Assembly (NCBI RefSeq): GCF_031085155.1
Contig: NZ_JAVHUL010000008.1
Span: forward strand, 36,898 to 100,897
Reading direction: 5' to 3'
Source of the DNA: Mesonia profundi
Lineage (GTDB): Bacteria > Bacteroidota > Bacteroidia > Flavobacteriales > Flavobacteriaceae
Length of the DNA stretch: 64,000 nt
The notes below the pieces were generated by a model that was not told the DNA's origin, did no database searches, and saw only the letters and a list, made by a program, of their open reading frames with translations. Below, piece by piece: positions 20,348 through 30,094 of the stretch; within the stretch, counting starts at the first letter, position 1; every line of letters starts with the position of its first letter. A program made the translations under genes and the position numbers.

Positions 20348-20620
20348 TTATTTATTTGGTGAGTTTTTATCTTTGGAAGTCTTGTCTTGTTTTGGAGGCA
20401 TGGGGCCACGCAAGTGAATGATAAGACCGTTAAGGAAATTCCTTAAAAATTGATCTCCGCATTCTACATACTTAGGGTGATCTTCTTTTCTAAAAATGGC
20501 GTTTAGCTCACTTTTAGTAACCTTAAAATCTACTAGTTCAAAGATTTTAATAATATCATCATCACGAAATTTATGTGCTACGCGTAATTTTTTAAAAGTG
20601 TCGTTGTTGGTTAATCCCAT
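20348..20620 (-). CDS. DUF1456 family protein (YehS-like, single domain)
   Basis: A 90-residue protein with one DUF1456 unit: LRVAHKFRDDDIIKIFEL, then FRKEDHPKYVECGD and LRNFLNGLI. E. coli YehS has two such units in about 156 residues, whereas this protein has one plus a basic, proline- and lysine-rich tail (PPKQDKTSKDKN). Function is unknown for the family. It has its own promoter element and lies downstream of the DUF2254 gene on the same strand with 33 bp between. Confidence 0.85.
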   Translation of the reverse strand: MGLTNNDTFKKLRVAHKFRDDDIIKIFELVDFKVTKSELNAIFRKEDHPKYVECGDQFLRNFLNGLIIHLRGPMPPKQDKTSKDKNSPNK

Positions 20621-20640
20621 AATTTTATTTTATATAAAAG

Positions 20641-20648
20641 CAAAAATA
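20641..20648 (-). promoter_or_regulatory. TAnnTTTG promoter element for the DUF1456 gene
   Basis: TATTTTTG on the minus strand lies 20 bases before the ATG, in the short gap after the DUF2254 stop codon. Confidence 0.45.
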
Positions 20649-20653
20649 CATGA

Positions 20654-21949
20654 TTACTCACGTTTATTGGGTAAACTTTTGTAAAGTTGTTCTATACGAC
20701 GCTTATCTTCTTCATTTTCTACATTAGCGGTAGCATCATCGTATAGGTATTTTGCTTCGCTAATGAGGCTATTGTGGTAATGATCATTGTTAGTTTGTTG
20801 TAATAAAAGGTATTTAATCATAATGAATAGCTTTTGCACACAAGTCATATCATGTTTGCAATAGGTGCGGTAACTCACCATAACTTGATACATCAGTTCA
20901 CTAAAGTTTATGGTGTTGATATAAATTAAAGATTTATCTTCATTGGTAATAATGGTATCGTCATTCTTCTGAAGCCGAATTGCAAACAATTCTGTCAAGT
21001 AATCTATGGTATTAATGGCGGTGCCGGGGTCATTTATCCCTGGAGACATCGCTTTGATGCCTATTTCTGTGATTTGTTTGAAGGCTAAAGCATAATTATC
21101 ATCAACAATTTCGCCTTGCGCAAAGTTAAAATTAGATAAGATTTCTTCTACTAATTCTTTGTCGATTGCTTTACTGGCTTTGATTATTGGGATTTCTTTT
21201 AAAACAAAAGCTCCTGGAATAGGGATAATTTTAAGCTGGAGATCATTTTCTTTACAAATATTGATCAAATTGGCCGCAGCAAAAGTTTGAAGGTATCCTG
21301 TTTCTTTACTCCCGTACTCTTTCCAATCGCTAGTGTCTGGAAAACTAGGAGATTCTTTTTTTTCTTTTTCAATTAATCGAATCATTCTAGTTTTGGCTTT
21401 CGAGTAAATTCCCTCTAAGATGCTATTTACTTGAATGGATTTAGAAATGGAGTGAATAAAGTATAAGAAAGAGAAAAAACATAAAACCGTCAACGCAATT
21501 CCTATTAATACTGAAAAGCCAGGAAGTTGATATTTATCGGTTTCCTTGGGGTTGATTCCTACCAAGGTAAATGTATTGTATAGAATAGTAGCAAGATACA
21601 TTCCCAATACATATTGATGATTCCGCTTAGAAATTAAGCCAGGAAGTACTCTGGGAGAAAAATTACTAGAAGCTTGATTCAATAAAACCATTACCATGGA
21701 AAAGCTAAATACCATAATAGAAATGATTCCTCCCGTTAAAAAACTAAGTAAAGTTTTAGCGGTATCAGCGTTATTAATTACCAATGGAGGTGCATGCTCT
21801 ATCACAAAAGCCGAAATTCCTTTATCCTCCAAATAAAGCATAAGCATGGCAAAATTAAAACCCAAAAAACTGAGTAAAGCGGGGTAAAAAGCAATGTTGT
21901 CTTCTATGCTATGGAAGAAGCTTTTAATTTTAATGTAGAATGATTTCAT
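20654..21949 (-). CDS. DUF2254 family membrane protein
   Basis: A 431-residue protein with four predicted transmembrane helices in the N-terminal half (about 20-40, 66-90, 112-131 and 143-168) and a large soluble C-terminal part. MVMVLLNQASSNFSPR and SPGINDPGTAINTIDYL are the hallmark DUF2254 blocks. It sits in the inner membrane. Its role is unknown, and the family has no established activity. It is divergent from hsp20, sharing the 195-bp control region that carries the probable sigma-54 promoter. Confidence 0.87.
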   Translation of the reverse strand: MKSFYIKIKSFFHSIEDNIAFYPALLSFLGFNFAMLMLYLEDKGISAFVIEHAPPLVINNADTAKTLLSFLTGGIISIMVFSFSMVMVLLNQASSNFSPRVLPGLISKRNHQYVLGMYLATILYNTFTLVGINPKETDKYQLPGFSVLIGIALTVLCFFSFLYFIHSISKSIQVNSILEGIYSKAKTRMIRLIEKEKKESPSFPDTSDWKEYGSKETGYLQTFAAANLINICKENDLQLKIIPIPGAFVLKEIPIIKASKAIDKELVEEILSNFNFAQGEIVDDNYALAFKQITEIGIKAMSPGINDPGTAINTIDYLTELFAIRLQKNDDTIITNEDKSLIYINTINFSELMYQVMVSYRTYCKHDMTCVQKLFIMIKYLLLQQTNNDHYHNSLISEAKYLYDDATANVENEEDKRRIEQLYKSLPNKRE

Positions 21950-22027
21950 GTGTAGGTTTGAACTTCCAAAATACTAAGCTTTTTCTAGACAAAGTCTTAA
22001 TAAATACAAAAATTTAAAATAAATATC

Positions 22028-22070
22028 GACAAAATGTCAGGCAGCATTCGTTAGGTGTAGACAGAATGTC
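22028..22070 (+). promoter_or_regulatory. Two GACA-N3-TGTC inverted-repeat sites upstream of hsp20
   Basis: GACAAAATGTC at 22028-22038 and GACAGAATGTC at 22060-22070 are the same dyad, with centres 32 bp apart (about three helical turns). Placement 15-60 bp upstream of the -24 element suggests binding sites for a transcriptional activator or repressor. Confidence 0.6.
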
Positions 22071-22083
22071 ATTTGTTTTTATT

Positions 22084-22099
22084 TGGTACTCAAATTGAA
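22084..22099 (+). promoter_or_regulatory. Candidate sigma-54 (-24/-12) promoter for hsp20
   Basis: TGGTAC followed after 5 bases by TTGAA gives GG-N10-GA. The RpoN consensus is TGGCAC-N5-TTGCA, with GG-N10-GC invariant, so there is one deviation at the -12 C. Transcription would start near 22109, leaving a leader of about 36 nt before the ATG at 22145. Confidence 0.5.
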
Positions 22100-22144
22100 A
22101 TATACTTTTCAAATAATTAAAATAACCATTAAAAATATATAGTT

Positions 22145-22582
22145 ATGAGTTTAGTAAAAAGAACAGAGAATTGGTTACCATCTACTTTTGATGATCTGTT
22201 GAAGACAGATTGGTTGGGAGAAACTTCTAATGTGAATAATATAGGAGTTAGTATTCCTGCAGTGAATATTAAAGAAAGTGAGGATAATTTTTTGGTAGAG
22301 GTTGCGGCTCCCGGAAAAGGCAAAGAAGATTTTAATATCGAGTTAAACCATGATGTGTTAACGATTTCTTCTGAAAACAAAAAAGAAAACAAAGAGGACG
22401 AAAAAGGAAAATTTACCCGTAGGGAATTTAGTTACCATACGTTTAAGAGAGCCTTTAGTTTGCCTGAAACAGTAGATCATAAAAAGATTAATGCCTCTTA
22501 TGAACGTGGGGTTTTGTTGATCAATTTACCTAAAAAAGAAGAAGCTAAAGTGCAACCCAAAAGGTTGATAGAGATTTCTTAA
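22145..22582 (+). CDS. Hsp20 / alpha-crystallin small heat shock protein
   Basis: A 145-residue cytoplasmic chaperone that holds unfolding proteins. The alpha-crystallin domain runs from about residue 38 (PAVNIKESEDNFLVEVAAPG) to 135 and ends with the conserved GVLLINLPK. The C-terminal extension is short and lacks a clear I-X-I motif; RLIEIS may replace it. It is a single gene between a complex upstream control region and a bidirectional terminator. Confidence 0.95.
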   Translation: MSLVKRTENWLPSTFDDLLKTDWLGETSNVNNIGVSIPAVNIKESEDNFLVEVAAPGKGKEDFNIELNHDVLTISSENKKENKEDEKGKFTRREFSYHTFKRAFSLPETVDHKKINASYERGVLLINLPKKEEAKVQPKRLIEIS

Positions 22583-22620
22583 GGAAACTCTTATTTCATA
22601 GTGTTGATTAGTTAGTTAGT

Positions 22621-22650
22621 AAAAACTCCTTGTTAAAGCAAGGAGCTTTT
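22621..22650. terminator. Bidirectional intrinsic terminator between hsp20 and the SMR gene
   Basis: CTCCTTG (22626-22632) pairs with CAAGGAG (22639-22645) across a 6-nt loop, with A5 before and T4 after, serving the two convergent genes. Confidence 0.85.
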
Positions 22651-22660
22651 ATGTTTACGG

Positions 22661-22984
22661 TCAAGAAACCATTTTTAAGCCAATAATACTTATGATTAAA
22701 GTAGTGATAAAAAAAATGCGCCAAAATGTAGCGGGTTCTTGAAAGTAAAAAATACCCAGTAAAACAGTACCCACGGCACCAATTCCTGTCCATACTGCAT
22801 AGGCAGTTCCAATAGGTAAATGCTGAGTGCTTTTTACCAATAGCACCATACTAATAGTAAGACAGACTATAAAAGAGCCATACCACATGAAGGAAGCATT
22901 ACCGGTTAGCTCTTTTGCTTTTCCTAGCGAGAAGGCGAAACCCACTTCAAATAATCCTGCGATGATCAATAGAATCCAATTCAC
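22661..22984 (-). CDS. SMR family exporter, SugE/Gdx (guanidinium exporter) type
   Basis: A 107-residue inner-membrane protein with four transmembrane helices, the size of the small multidrug resistance family. The coupling carboxylate is E13 (GLFEV), and AYAVWTGIGAVG (61-72) and the ending IIGLKM match the SugE/Gdx branch rather than EmrE. Gdx proteins exchange guanidinium ion for protons; some members export quaternary ammonium compounds. W16 of Gdx is Phe here. It starts 2 bp after the uvrB stop, so it is cotranscribed with uvrB, and no guanidine riboswitch can be placed in front of it. Confidence 0.88.
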   Translation of the reverse strand: MNWILLIIAGLFEVGFAFSLGKAKELTGNASFMWYGSFIVCLTISMVLLVKSTQHLPIGTAYAVWTGIGAVGTVLLGIFYFQEPATFWRIFFITTLIISIIGLKMVS

Positions 22985-22986
22985 GT

Positions 22987-24996
22987 TTAGTCTTGCTTTT
23001 CTTTCTTTAATTTCTCTTGTAACATTTTAATCTCATCCCTTAGCTGCGCTGCCGTCATAAAGTCTAATTCTTTGGCCGCAGCTTCCATTCCTTTGCGCAC
23101 TTTACGAATGCGATCTTCTAATTGATTCTCTGTAAAGTAAGTCACTTCTTCTTCGGCAGCTTTTAAACTGGATGCTTTTTCAAATTTGTAAGGCTCTATT
23201 TTCTTACCAGCCAAAGCACTATCTAAAGATTTATTTAATGCTGTTGGCGTGATGTTGTGTTTGGTGTTGTAATTAATCTGTTTCGTTCTTCTGTACTCGG
23301 TTTCATCGATGGTTTTTTGCATGCTTTTGGTGATTTTATCGGCATACATAATCGCTCTTCCTTCCAAGTGCCTTGCAGCTCTACCAATGGTTTGCGTTAA
23401 CGAACGCGCACTTCTTAAAAAACCTTCTTTATCGGCGTCTAAGATAGCGACCAAAGAGACTTCAGGTAAATCTAGACCTTCTCGTAATAAATTGACACCT
23501 ATCAACACATCAAAAATACCTTTTCGTAAGTCGTGCATAATTTCTACCCGTTCTAAGGTATCAATATCACTATGTATGTAGCGACAACGAATATCGATTC
23601 TGCTTAAGTATTTGGTCAGTTCTTCCGCCATTCGCTTTGTTAATGTGGTGACCAAGATTCGCTGGTCTTTTTCTACTCGAATTTGAATTTCTTCGATTAA
23701 ATCATCAATTTGATTAAGACTAGGACGCACTTCAATAATGGGATCCAACAATCCTGTGGGTCTAATTATTTGTTCTACATAAACGCCATCGGTTTTTTGA
23801 AGTTCATAATCTGCTGGGGTAGCACTTACATAAATCACTTGATTTTGAAGCGCTTCAAATTCTTCAGACTTTAATGGGCGGTTGTCCATCGCAGCGGGAA
23901 GTCTGAATCCGTATTCTACCAAATTTTCCTTACGGCTACGATCTCCCCCATACATCGCTCCAGTTTGTGGAATGGTGACGTGACTTTCATCTACAATCAT
24001 CAAATAATCGTCGGGGAAATAATCTAATAGACAGAAAGGACGTGTGCCTGGCAACCTCCCATCTAAATACCTAGAGTAGTTTTCAATCCCCGAGCAATAC
24101 CCCAATTCCCGAATCATTTCCAAATCAAAATTGGTGCGTTCTTCCAAACGTTTTGCTTCTAGCGGTTTTCCAATCTCTTGAAAGTAATTTACTTGCTTTC
24201 CTAAATCCAAACTAATTTGATCGATAGCGCCATTTAAGACATCTGGCGAGGTCACAAACATATTCGCAGGATATATATTTAGGCGATCGTATTTTTCAAG
24301 AATTTCATTGGTTTTTACATCAAAAGACTCAATTTCTTCAATTTCATCCCCAAAAAAATGAACGCGGAAAGCATCATCGGCGTAGCTAGGGAAAATATCT
24401 ATGGTATCTCCTTTAATTCTGAAATTACCGTGCTGAAATTCCGCTTCGGTTCTCGCATATAAACTTTGTACCAAGCGATGTAATAATTTGGTTCTAGAAA
24501 TCTCTTGATCTTTTTCAATAGAAATCACATTCTTCTTGAATTCTACTGGGTTTCCAATACCGTATAAACAACTTACCGAAGCAACCACAATCACATCCCG
24601 TCTCCCCGAAAGTAGGGAAGAAGTAGTGCTTAAACGCAATTTTTCAATTTCGTCGTTGATGGATAAATCTTTTTCTATATAGGTTCCTGAAGAGGGAATA
24701 AAAGCTTCCGGTTGGTAGTAATCGTAATAGGAAACAAAATATTCTACCGCATTATCTGGAAAGAAGGCTTTAAACTCGGAGTATAATTGTGCCGCCAGCG
24801 TTTTATTATGCGCCAAAACTAGCGTAGGACGCTCTACTTTCTCGATGACATTGGCAACGGTAAAGGTTTTTCCAGAACCGGTAACGCCAAGCAAAGTTTG
24901 GTAACGTTCGTTACTATTGATTCCCTCTGTCAATTTTTTAATTGCTTGAGGTTGATCTCCCGTTGGTTTATAATCAGATTTTAAATTGAATTTCAT
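22987..24996 (-). CDS. uvrB: Excinuclease ABC subunit UvrB
   Basis: The damage-verification subunit of nucleotide excision repair, 669 residues, full length. It has Walker [11 protein letters not shown], the beta-hairpin region [22 protein letters not shown] of Walker B, helicase motifs VSATPAD and QTIGRAARH, and a C-terminal UVR motif (about 630-665) for UvrA/UvrC contact. A TAAATTTG box lies just before the ATG. The SMR exporter gene follows after 2 bp. Confidence 0.98.
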   Translation of the reverse strand: MKFNLKSDYKPTGDQPQAIKKLTEGINSNERYQTLLGVTGSGKTFTVANVIEKVERPTLVLAHNKTLAAQLYSEFKAFFPDNAVEYFVSYYDYYQPEAFIPSSGTYIEKDLSINDEIEKLRLSTTSSLLSGRRDVIVVASVSCLYGIGNPVEFKKNVISIEKDQEISRTKLLHRLVQSLYARTEAEFQHGNFRIKGDTIDIFPSYADDAFRVHFFGDEIEEIESFDVKTNEILEKYDRLNIYPANMFVTSPDVLNGAIDQISLDLGKQVNYFQEIGKPLEAKRLEERTNFDLEMIRELGYCSGIENYSRYLDGRLPGTRPFCLLDYFPDDYLMIVDESHVTIPQTGAMYGGDRSRKENLVEYGFRLPAAMDNRPLKSEEFEALQNQVIYVSATPADYELQKTDGVYVEQIIRPTGLLDPIIEVRPSLNQIDDLIEEIQIRVEKDQRILVTTLTKRMAEELTKYLSRIDIRCRYIHSDIDTLERVEIMHDLRKGIFDVLIGVNLLREGLDLPEVSLVAILDADKEGFLRSARSLTQTIGRAARHLEGRAIMYADKITKSMQKTIDETEYRRTKQINYNTKHNITPTALNKSLDSALAGKKIEPYKFEKASSLKAAEEEVTYFTENQLEDRIRKVRKGMEAAAKELDFMTAAQLRDEIKMLQEKLKKEKQD

Positions 24997-25000
24997 GTCG

Positions 25001-25008
25001 CAAATTTA
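25001..25008 (-). promoter_or_regulatory. TAnnTTTG promoter element for uvrB
   Basis: TAAATTTG on the minus strand lies 4 bases before the uvrB ATG at 24994-24996, implying an almost leaderless mRNA. Confidence 0.45.
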
Positions 25009-25063
25009 ATTCCGCTTGACGGAAATCTTGAGTTAACTGATAAAAGATAAATTTACTTAAAAC

Positions 25064-27391
25064 CTATCGCTTTAAGGTAAAATGTGACTTAAAATTATAG
25101 CCGTCTAAGAGTTCTATTCTAAACCAGTATTCGTTAGAGGGCAGTTTTTTTCCGTTATAGAAACCGTCCCAAGAATCGTATGGAGAAAGCACCTGAAGCA
25201 TTTTGCCAAACCGATCAAAAATAACAATTCTCTTGGTGAGTCGGTTACCTCTATCTGTTCCTAACAATCTCCACGTATCATTTATCCCGTCTTGATTGGG
25301 CGTAAAAAACTTCATATAACCAATCACATAAATCTCTTTAGAACTAATTCCGCAGCCATTTTTATCTTTTACATAAATGGTCTGTTTGCCAGGTTTTACA
25401 TCAAAAATAGGATTCGTAGTATACGGTCCACTACTAGTATTAATAGCGTAAGTGTAATCTCCGATTCCTGAAGCTATGATTTCTAGTTGGTAATCTTCAA
25501 AATCTCCAATAAGATTATGAGAAATAATCGCCTTTTCGGAAGCAATTACCGTAATGCTATTCGTCACAGAACACGAATACGTAAGACCGTTTATTTGAAT
25601 TTGTTGAGTGATACTCACTTCGTATGTTCCCGCTTCAGAAACTGTAATTTCTGGCGTGGTTGCTCCGTTATCCCATAAAAAGCTATAATTGTTAGGGTTT
25701 CCAATAACTCCAGAATTGATCTCTACTGAGTTTTCTTCGCCGCAAAAGGAAAAAGAGGTGTTTTCTTCCAATGACGGAGTGGGGGCTTGATCTAAAATAA
25801 CCTCCACAATTCCTTGGCAGCCTAATGGGGTTTCTGCTCTGGCATAAATAGATTTTGGAAGTTCGGTTTTTAAAATTTCTATACTCGTGTTGAAAGGGTT
25901 TTCTTGGGTAATGGCATTTTCCGCAGTAGCGAAAAAATCAGCATAAAGATTACTAATTCCAATTTCATTTTCCAATAGTGGAATGGCATTGTTTAAATTG
26001 AAAACAATCGATTCTCCCACCGCACATTCTACAAAACGTACCGGATTGTACTGTCCTGAAGGTGTAGACAATGTGATTTCTATAATTCTAGAACACCCGC
26101 GTTGCGTTTCTATTCTTGCAAAAATAACCTGATTGGGAGTCGTGTTTTCAAAAGCAGAAGGATTGGGAATGGGATTGATCTCATTTTCGGCGGCATTTTG
26201 AGAAAGGTAATATCCTCCAAGGGCGTACAAGGGATTGTTGTTGGTAAAGGTATTGTTGTTGCTGCTCAAATCATAAATTGTAAGTCCGTCGTTATCATCA
26301 TCGCACTCACTAATGGTCCTATTAACGATATTAGAAAAATCGGCATAGGCGATTACAATTTCATCTTCTGCGGTGCAGCCATTTCCATAATCTAAAATTA
26401 CTTTGTAAGTCCCAGCAGCATCTATCGTGTAATTGATTTCATTTTGACCTTGGGCAAGAATGATTTCATTTCCATTGGTGTCTACCTCTAGCCACGTATA
26501 GTTTTGTGGGGTATTTCCGTTATCGGAAAGCTGTAGATTGTAGATTTCGCCTTCACAAAGTGCATTTTCGCGAGTGATGTCGGCGCCCAAATCTGCACCA
26601 ATATTAAAACTACCTCCTTCTAAAAATACCGCAGAATCGTAGCGGTAATTTTGTTCATCGGCAATAATAAGTTTGATGTGATAAGTGGTATTTTGAACCA
26701 CGGCAGCGGTTGCGGTTAGTGCTTTGGTTTGACCGTTAAAATTAATAGGAACATTGGTATCATTAAAGGAGCCAAAATACTGTTCGTTCTCGGCATCACA
26801 AGAACCCGGAATTTCTGGATGCACCGTAGTCACCTGCACAGGAATATTGGTTCCCGGAACTACGGCGATATTAGTGTAGTTTCCGCCTTGAGGTTTAATT
26901 AAAAACGCAAAAACATCTGAATAAATACAGGTACTAGAATCGTTTTCTTGATATTCTTCTGAAGCAAAAATGTACCTAAATTGGATGATATTCGCATTGG
27001 GAGTAAAATCGAACTCTAAAATCGTTGCGTTGGTGGTATTGGATACGCCTAGAATATCTTCTAAATCTTGATCGCCTCCCCATCCCGGCGCGTTATCGTC
27101 ACTTAAGCTAGTATTGGGACCAGGAACGTGAGAAATTTTCCCTGTACTCATGACAATTCCGTTACCAAAAGGAAAACTGGTATTCATGCTTTCAAAATAT
27201 CCAAAACTACTATCATTGTTGCCAAAATCACCAGAAACGGTATGAGTTACAGTCACATTCTCGATACAACCGCTATTAATGAGAATGTCTTCAATAAGTT
27301 CTTGCGGCGTAAAATTATTATTTACCGTGATGTATTGTCCTTGCGCACTAAGGCAAAAGAAACCTACAAGAAAGAAAAGTGAGTACTTCAA
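25064..27391 (-). CDS. Secreted T9SS type B protein with choice-of-anchor L domain
   Basis: A 775-residue exported protein (signal peptide about 1-18, ending AQG). Residues about 40-265 are a choice-of-anchor L domain (GIVMSTGKI, ILEFDFTP, FRYIFASEEY, AVVPGTNIPV, LIIADEQ..YDSAVFLEGGSF). Then come Ig/PKD-like segments, including two copies of a module with conserved Cys at C363 and C456. The last 85 residues (MKFFTPNQDGINDTW ... IFDRFGKML ... WDGFYNGKKLPSNEYWF) are the gliding-motility-associated type B sorting domain. It is likely a surface or adhesive protein. It is the last of three tandem genes of this kind, and its C-terminal 170 residues resemble those of the gene at 30-33 kb. Confidence 0.9.
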   Translation of the reverse strand: MKYSLFFLVGFFCLSAQGQYITVNNNFTPQELIEDILINSGCIENVTVTHTVSGDFGNNDSSFGYFESMNTSFPFGNGIVMSTGKISHVPGPNTSLSDDNAPGWGGDQDLEDILGVSNTTNATILEFDFTPNANIIQFRYIFASEEYQENDSSTCIYSDVFAFLIKPQGGNYTNIAVVPGTNIPVQVTTVHPEIPGSCDAENEQYFGSFNDTNVPINFNGQTKALTATAAVVQNTTYHIKLIIADEQNYRYDSAVFLEGGSFNIGADLGADITRENALCEGEIYNLQLSDNGNTPQNYTWLEVDTNGNEIILAQGQNEINYTIDAAGTYKVILDYGNGCTAEDEIVIAYADFSNIVNRTISECDDDNDGLTIYDLSSNNNTFTNNNPLYALGGYYLSQNAAENEINPIPNPSAFENTTPNQVIFARIETQRGCSRIIEITLSTPSGQYNPVRFVECAVGESIVFNLNNAIPLLENEIGISNLYADFFATAENAITQENPFNTSIEILKTELPKSIYARAETPLGCQGIVEVILDQAPTPSLEENTSFSFCGEENSVEINSGVIGNPNNYSFLWDNGATTPEITVSEAGTYEVSITQQIQINGLTYSCSVTNSITVIASEKAIISHNLIGDFEDYQLEIIASGIGDYTYAINTSSGPYTTNPIFDVKPGKQTIYVKDKNGCGISSKEIYVIGYMKFFTPNQDGINDTWRLLGTDRGNRLTKRIVIFDRFGKMLQVLSPYDSWDGFYNGKKLPSNEYWFRIELLDGYNFKSHFTLKR

Positions 27392-27488
27392 TATTGAAAT
27401 TTTGGGAGCACGAAAATACGCACTAAAGTTGATTTAAATGGACTGATAAAATATTTTTACTACAAAAATAATGTATTTTAACACGTGT

Positions 27489-29870
27489 TTATCGGTTTAA
27501 ATATACCCAACCTTTATAAGGTCCGAATTTAGGATCTTTTAAGTCTAGGATATAAAAATATGTACCCGTAGGTAGATTATTTCCTACGTTGTTTAAGCCT
27601 TTATTGCTGGTGCCATCCCAAGCTTCTACCTTGTTATTTCCTTTATAAATTAAGGTACCGTAACGATTGAAGATTTGAAGTTCAAAATTTTCAAAAATAT
27701 CATATAGTCCCGTGATAAAAAAGCTGTCATTAATACCATCGCCGTTGGGAGAGAATCCTTCGGGAATAAAGGGTTCGCAGTGTTGAGTAGAGATATCAAA
27801 AAAGTAAATATGTTGGCAAACTCCAGGTAGATTGCTGTCTACTCTAACAAATATTCTTTGCGGATTTTCAGTATTCTGATAAGAAAACGGAGCATTAATA
27901 GGATTTTCAAAACTGTTAGCATCGGCTAAAGAAAGAAAATAGCCTGTAATTTCTTCGTCTAAGCTTAAGTCGATTTGTGGGGTAACTTCACTCAAATCAA
28001 AGTCATTTGCATTAAAACCTGTATCACATTTTAAGTCTCCTTCTATTTCTGTAAGTGGTATTTCCTTAACGGAAAGTTGAAAAGAAACGAGATCATAACA
28101 AGCTTCGTAGTTAGAATTGTAGATTACCGCGTAAATAGTTTGCGGATTGTTGATGTTTTCGAAACTTGAAGGATTCGAAATAGGATTCGTTCCATTTTCG
28201 GCGTCGGCTTGATTCAAGTAATAATCAATACCTACATCTTGTTGATTGTTGCTAATTAAGCTCGTATTTTCCGTTAAGTCAAATAAAGAAATACCATCCA
28301 TCTCACTCATGTCGCAGCTAAAAAGATCCTCTGGAATTCCAGCGATTGGAGTTGTGTAAACCCTTATAAAGAAAGAAGCTATGACAAAACAATCGGGATC
28401 TGTTGAAGATTGAATTTTGATGAAGACTTCTTGTGGGTTTTCAATATTTGGGTAGTTATTGGGACTTGTAATGGGGTCGATGTCATTTTCGGCATTCGAA
28501 AAACTAGTGTAGTAGGTTGCGGTAACATTTTGTTGTTCCCCAATAGCCAGATTGGTATTTTCTGAAAAGTCAAAAATTTCTACGCCATCGTTACTCATAT
28601 CATCGCAGACTTCCATATCTAATGGCGGAGAAGCGATAAAAACATCTCCTAAATTAATGAACATCGAAATAATATTGTTGCTGGGATCTATTTCTGAAAT
28701 AATTGTATTTTCTTGATTATCTAAGTTGACCTTTATTTCCAGCGTAAAATTACTCGGAATGGAATTAGGAATAGTTAAATCGATTTGGAAGCTTTCTGAA
28801 GCACCTGGAGCCAAATCATTTGGAGTAAATACCTCTTCGAGCAGTTGATCATCAGCAAAAAAAGTAACCGATGTTCCGCTGGGCAACACATCGGTACCAT
28901 TAAAATTATCTATGGTATAATCTATACTGATTTCTCTCGAATTACAAGTGGTAGAGAAGTCATCTATGTTCACCGCAGGATCTGGCAGAATACTATTAAA
29001 AACGGTCACCACGCTGTTTACCATTACATAATCTGCAAAGGAAGTGAGTTCTATCGTGGCCGAAGTATCTCCAATATTAATGTAGTTTTCCACTTCATAC
29101 ACATCCAAATCCATATTGTATAAATCTGTTGCTCCCGTAAAACTATTGGTGCCGTTAAAAGCATTATCGGGAGGGTTAAGGGCATTGCTTAAAACATTTC
29201 CATTAAGTTTTAGCTGTTCGCCATCGGCAAGAGAGGCATCCCCTTCCCAAGCTAAAAAACCTATTTTTGCACCTTGGGTATCAATCACATTTAAGTTGTC
29301 TAATTGAAATTCTAAACTGTTGTTTTGATAGGTTCCTACCAGCTCAAATCCATCATAGAGATTAATTTGATTGGAAGGTAGAGATAAATCTTCGTAAACA
29401 ATGATGATGCTCCAGCCTCCATAATTAACGCCATCATTGCAATGCAGCGGGTTGATAAAATCGAGTAAATTTAAATCGGATATGGTGTATGCTCCATTTC
29501 CTTCACTTTGCACAATGGAAGTAACATCTGCAAACGCTGCAAAAAAATCTAAGTTATTCACTAACAAACTAAATTCTCTTTGTGAACTTACCGGTTGGTT
29601 GTTGACCAGAATATCAAAATCTCCCGATCCCGAACCTGCCCAATAGATGTATGCAGCTTCTACTTGCTGACCTGGATCTAGGGAAAGCATGGCAGAAGAG
29701 GAGGTTAAAATATTACAATTTTGGGCATTCTCATTTTCCTCAAGATTGAGGGTGTTTCCAATAGCGGTATAATCGAAATTACCATTAAACTGTGTGTAGA
29801 GTTCCATCTCTTGACTCCAAATAGAACTTGTAAAAATGAGTAGAAATAGCAGGAGTAATCGTTTTCTCAT
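27489..29870 (-). CDS. Secreted T9SS type B protein with three tandem Cys modules
   Basis: A 793-residue exported protein with a signal peptide (about 1-19). The N-terminal 270 residues (AYIYWAGSG, FADVTSIV, YGGWSIIIVYED, YDGFELV) form a beta-rich domain of the kind seen in DUF3344-like proteins; this assignment is tentative. A CARDB-like segment (about 290-410) follows. Three repeats of about 96 residues start near C422, C519 and C615. The C-terminus (PEGFSPNGDGINDSF ... IFNRYGTLIY ... WDG ... LPTGTYFY) is a type B sorting domain. Such proteins are carried to the surface by T9SS. No PorP/SprF-type partner gene is adjacent. Confidence 0.88.
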   Translation of the reverse strand: MRKRLLLLFLLIFTSSIWSQEMELYTQFNGNFDYTAIGNTLNLEENENAQNCNILTSSSAMLSLDPGQQVEAAYIYWAGSGSGDFDILVNNQPVSSQREFSLLVNNLDFFAAFADVTSIVQSEGNGAYTISDLNLLDFINPLHCNDGVNYGGWSIIIVYEDLSLPSNQINLYDGFELVGTYQNNSLEFQLDNLNVIDTQGAKIGFLAWEGDASLADGEQLKLNGNVLSNALNPPDNAFNGTNSFTGATDLYNMDLDVYEVENYINIGDTSATIELTSFADYVMVNSVVTVFNSILPDPAVNIDDFSTTCNSREISIDYTIDNFNGTDVLPSGTSVTFFADDQLLEEVFTPNDLAPGASESFQIDLTIPNSIPSNFTLEIKVNLDNQENTIISEIDPSNNIISMFINLGDVFIASPPLDMEVCDDMSNDGVEIFDFSENTNLAIGEQQNVTATYYTSFSNAENDIDPITSPNNYPNIENPQEVFIKIQSSTDPDCFVIASFFIRVYTTPIAGIPEDLFSCDMSEMDGISLFDLTENTSLISNNQQDVGIDYYLNQADAENGTNPISNPSSFENINNPQTIYAVIYNSNYEACYDLVSFQLSVKEIPLTEIEGDLKCDTGFNANDFDLSEVTPQIDLSLDEEITGYFLSLADANSFENPINAPFSYQNTENPQRIFVRVDSNLPGVCQHIYFFDISTQHCEPFIPEGFSPNGDGINDSFFITGLYDIFENFELQIFNRYGTLIYKGNNKVEAWDGTSNKGLNNVGNNLPTGTYFYILDLKDPKFGPYKGWVYLNR

Positions 29871-29949
29871 AAGGGAAGAAATTTCATCTTTCTAAAGGTA
29901 AGCATATTTTTTTTATACCAATTTGAATCATTTTTGTCCGATAAAGAAT

Positions 29950-30056
29950 CAAGAACCAAGACTTAACTGTAACTAATTGATAAACAGTAGTTTTTTGTTA
30001 TAAACACAGTCCCTCACTCTTGATAAAATCATTTAAAAAAAGCAAGGTATTCATTT
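29950..30056. repeat. Degenerate intergenic repeat, family A copy 2
   Basis: It shares CAAGAACCAAGACTTAA and TTGATAAAATCATTT and AAGGTATTCATT with 12668-12773, in the same order. A shorter relative (AAGAACCAAGAACCAAGACA) is at 33115-33134. It fills the gap between two T9SS cargo genes. Confidence 0.65.
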
Positions 30057-30094
30057 TAAAATCTTGCGATATTATTTGTTTAACCTGTTATTGA

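Noticed and set aside
22608..22793. 61-residue minus-strand frame at the hsp20/SMR boundary
   Set aside because: It lies out of frame over the SMR gene and its terminator.
22661..22984. Guanidine riboswitch before the SMR gene
   Set aside because: The gene starts 2 bp after uvrB, leaving no leader in which a riboswitch could form.
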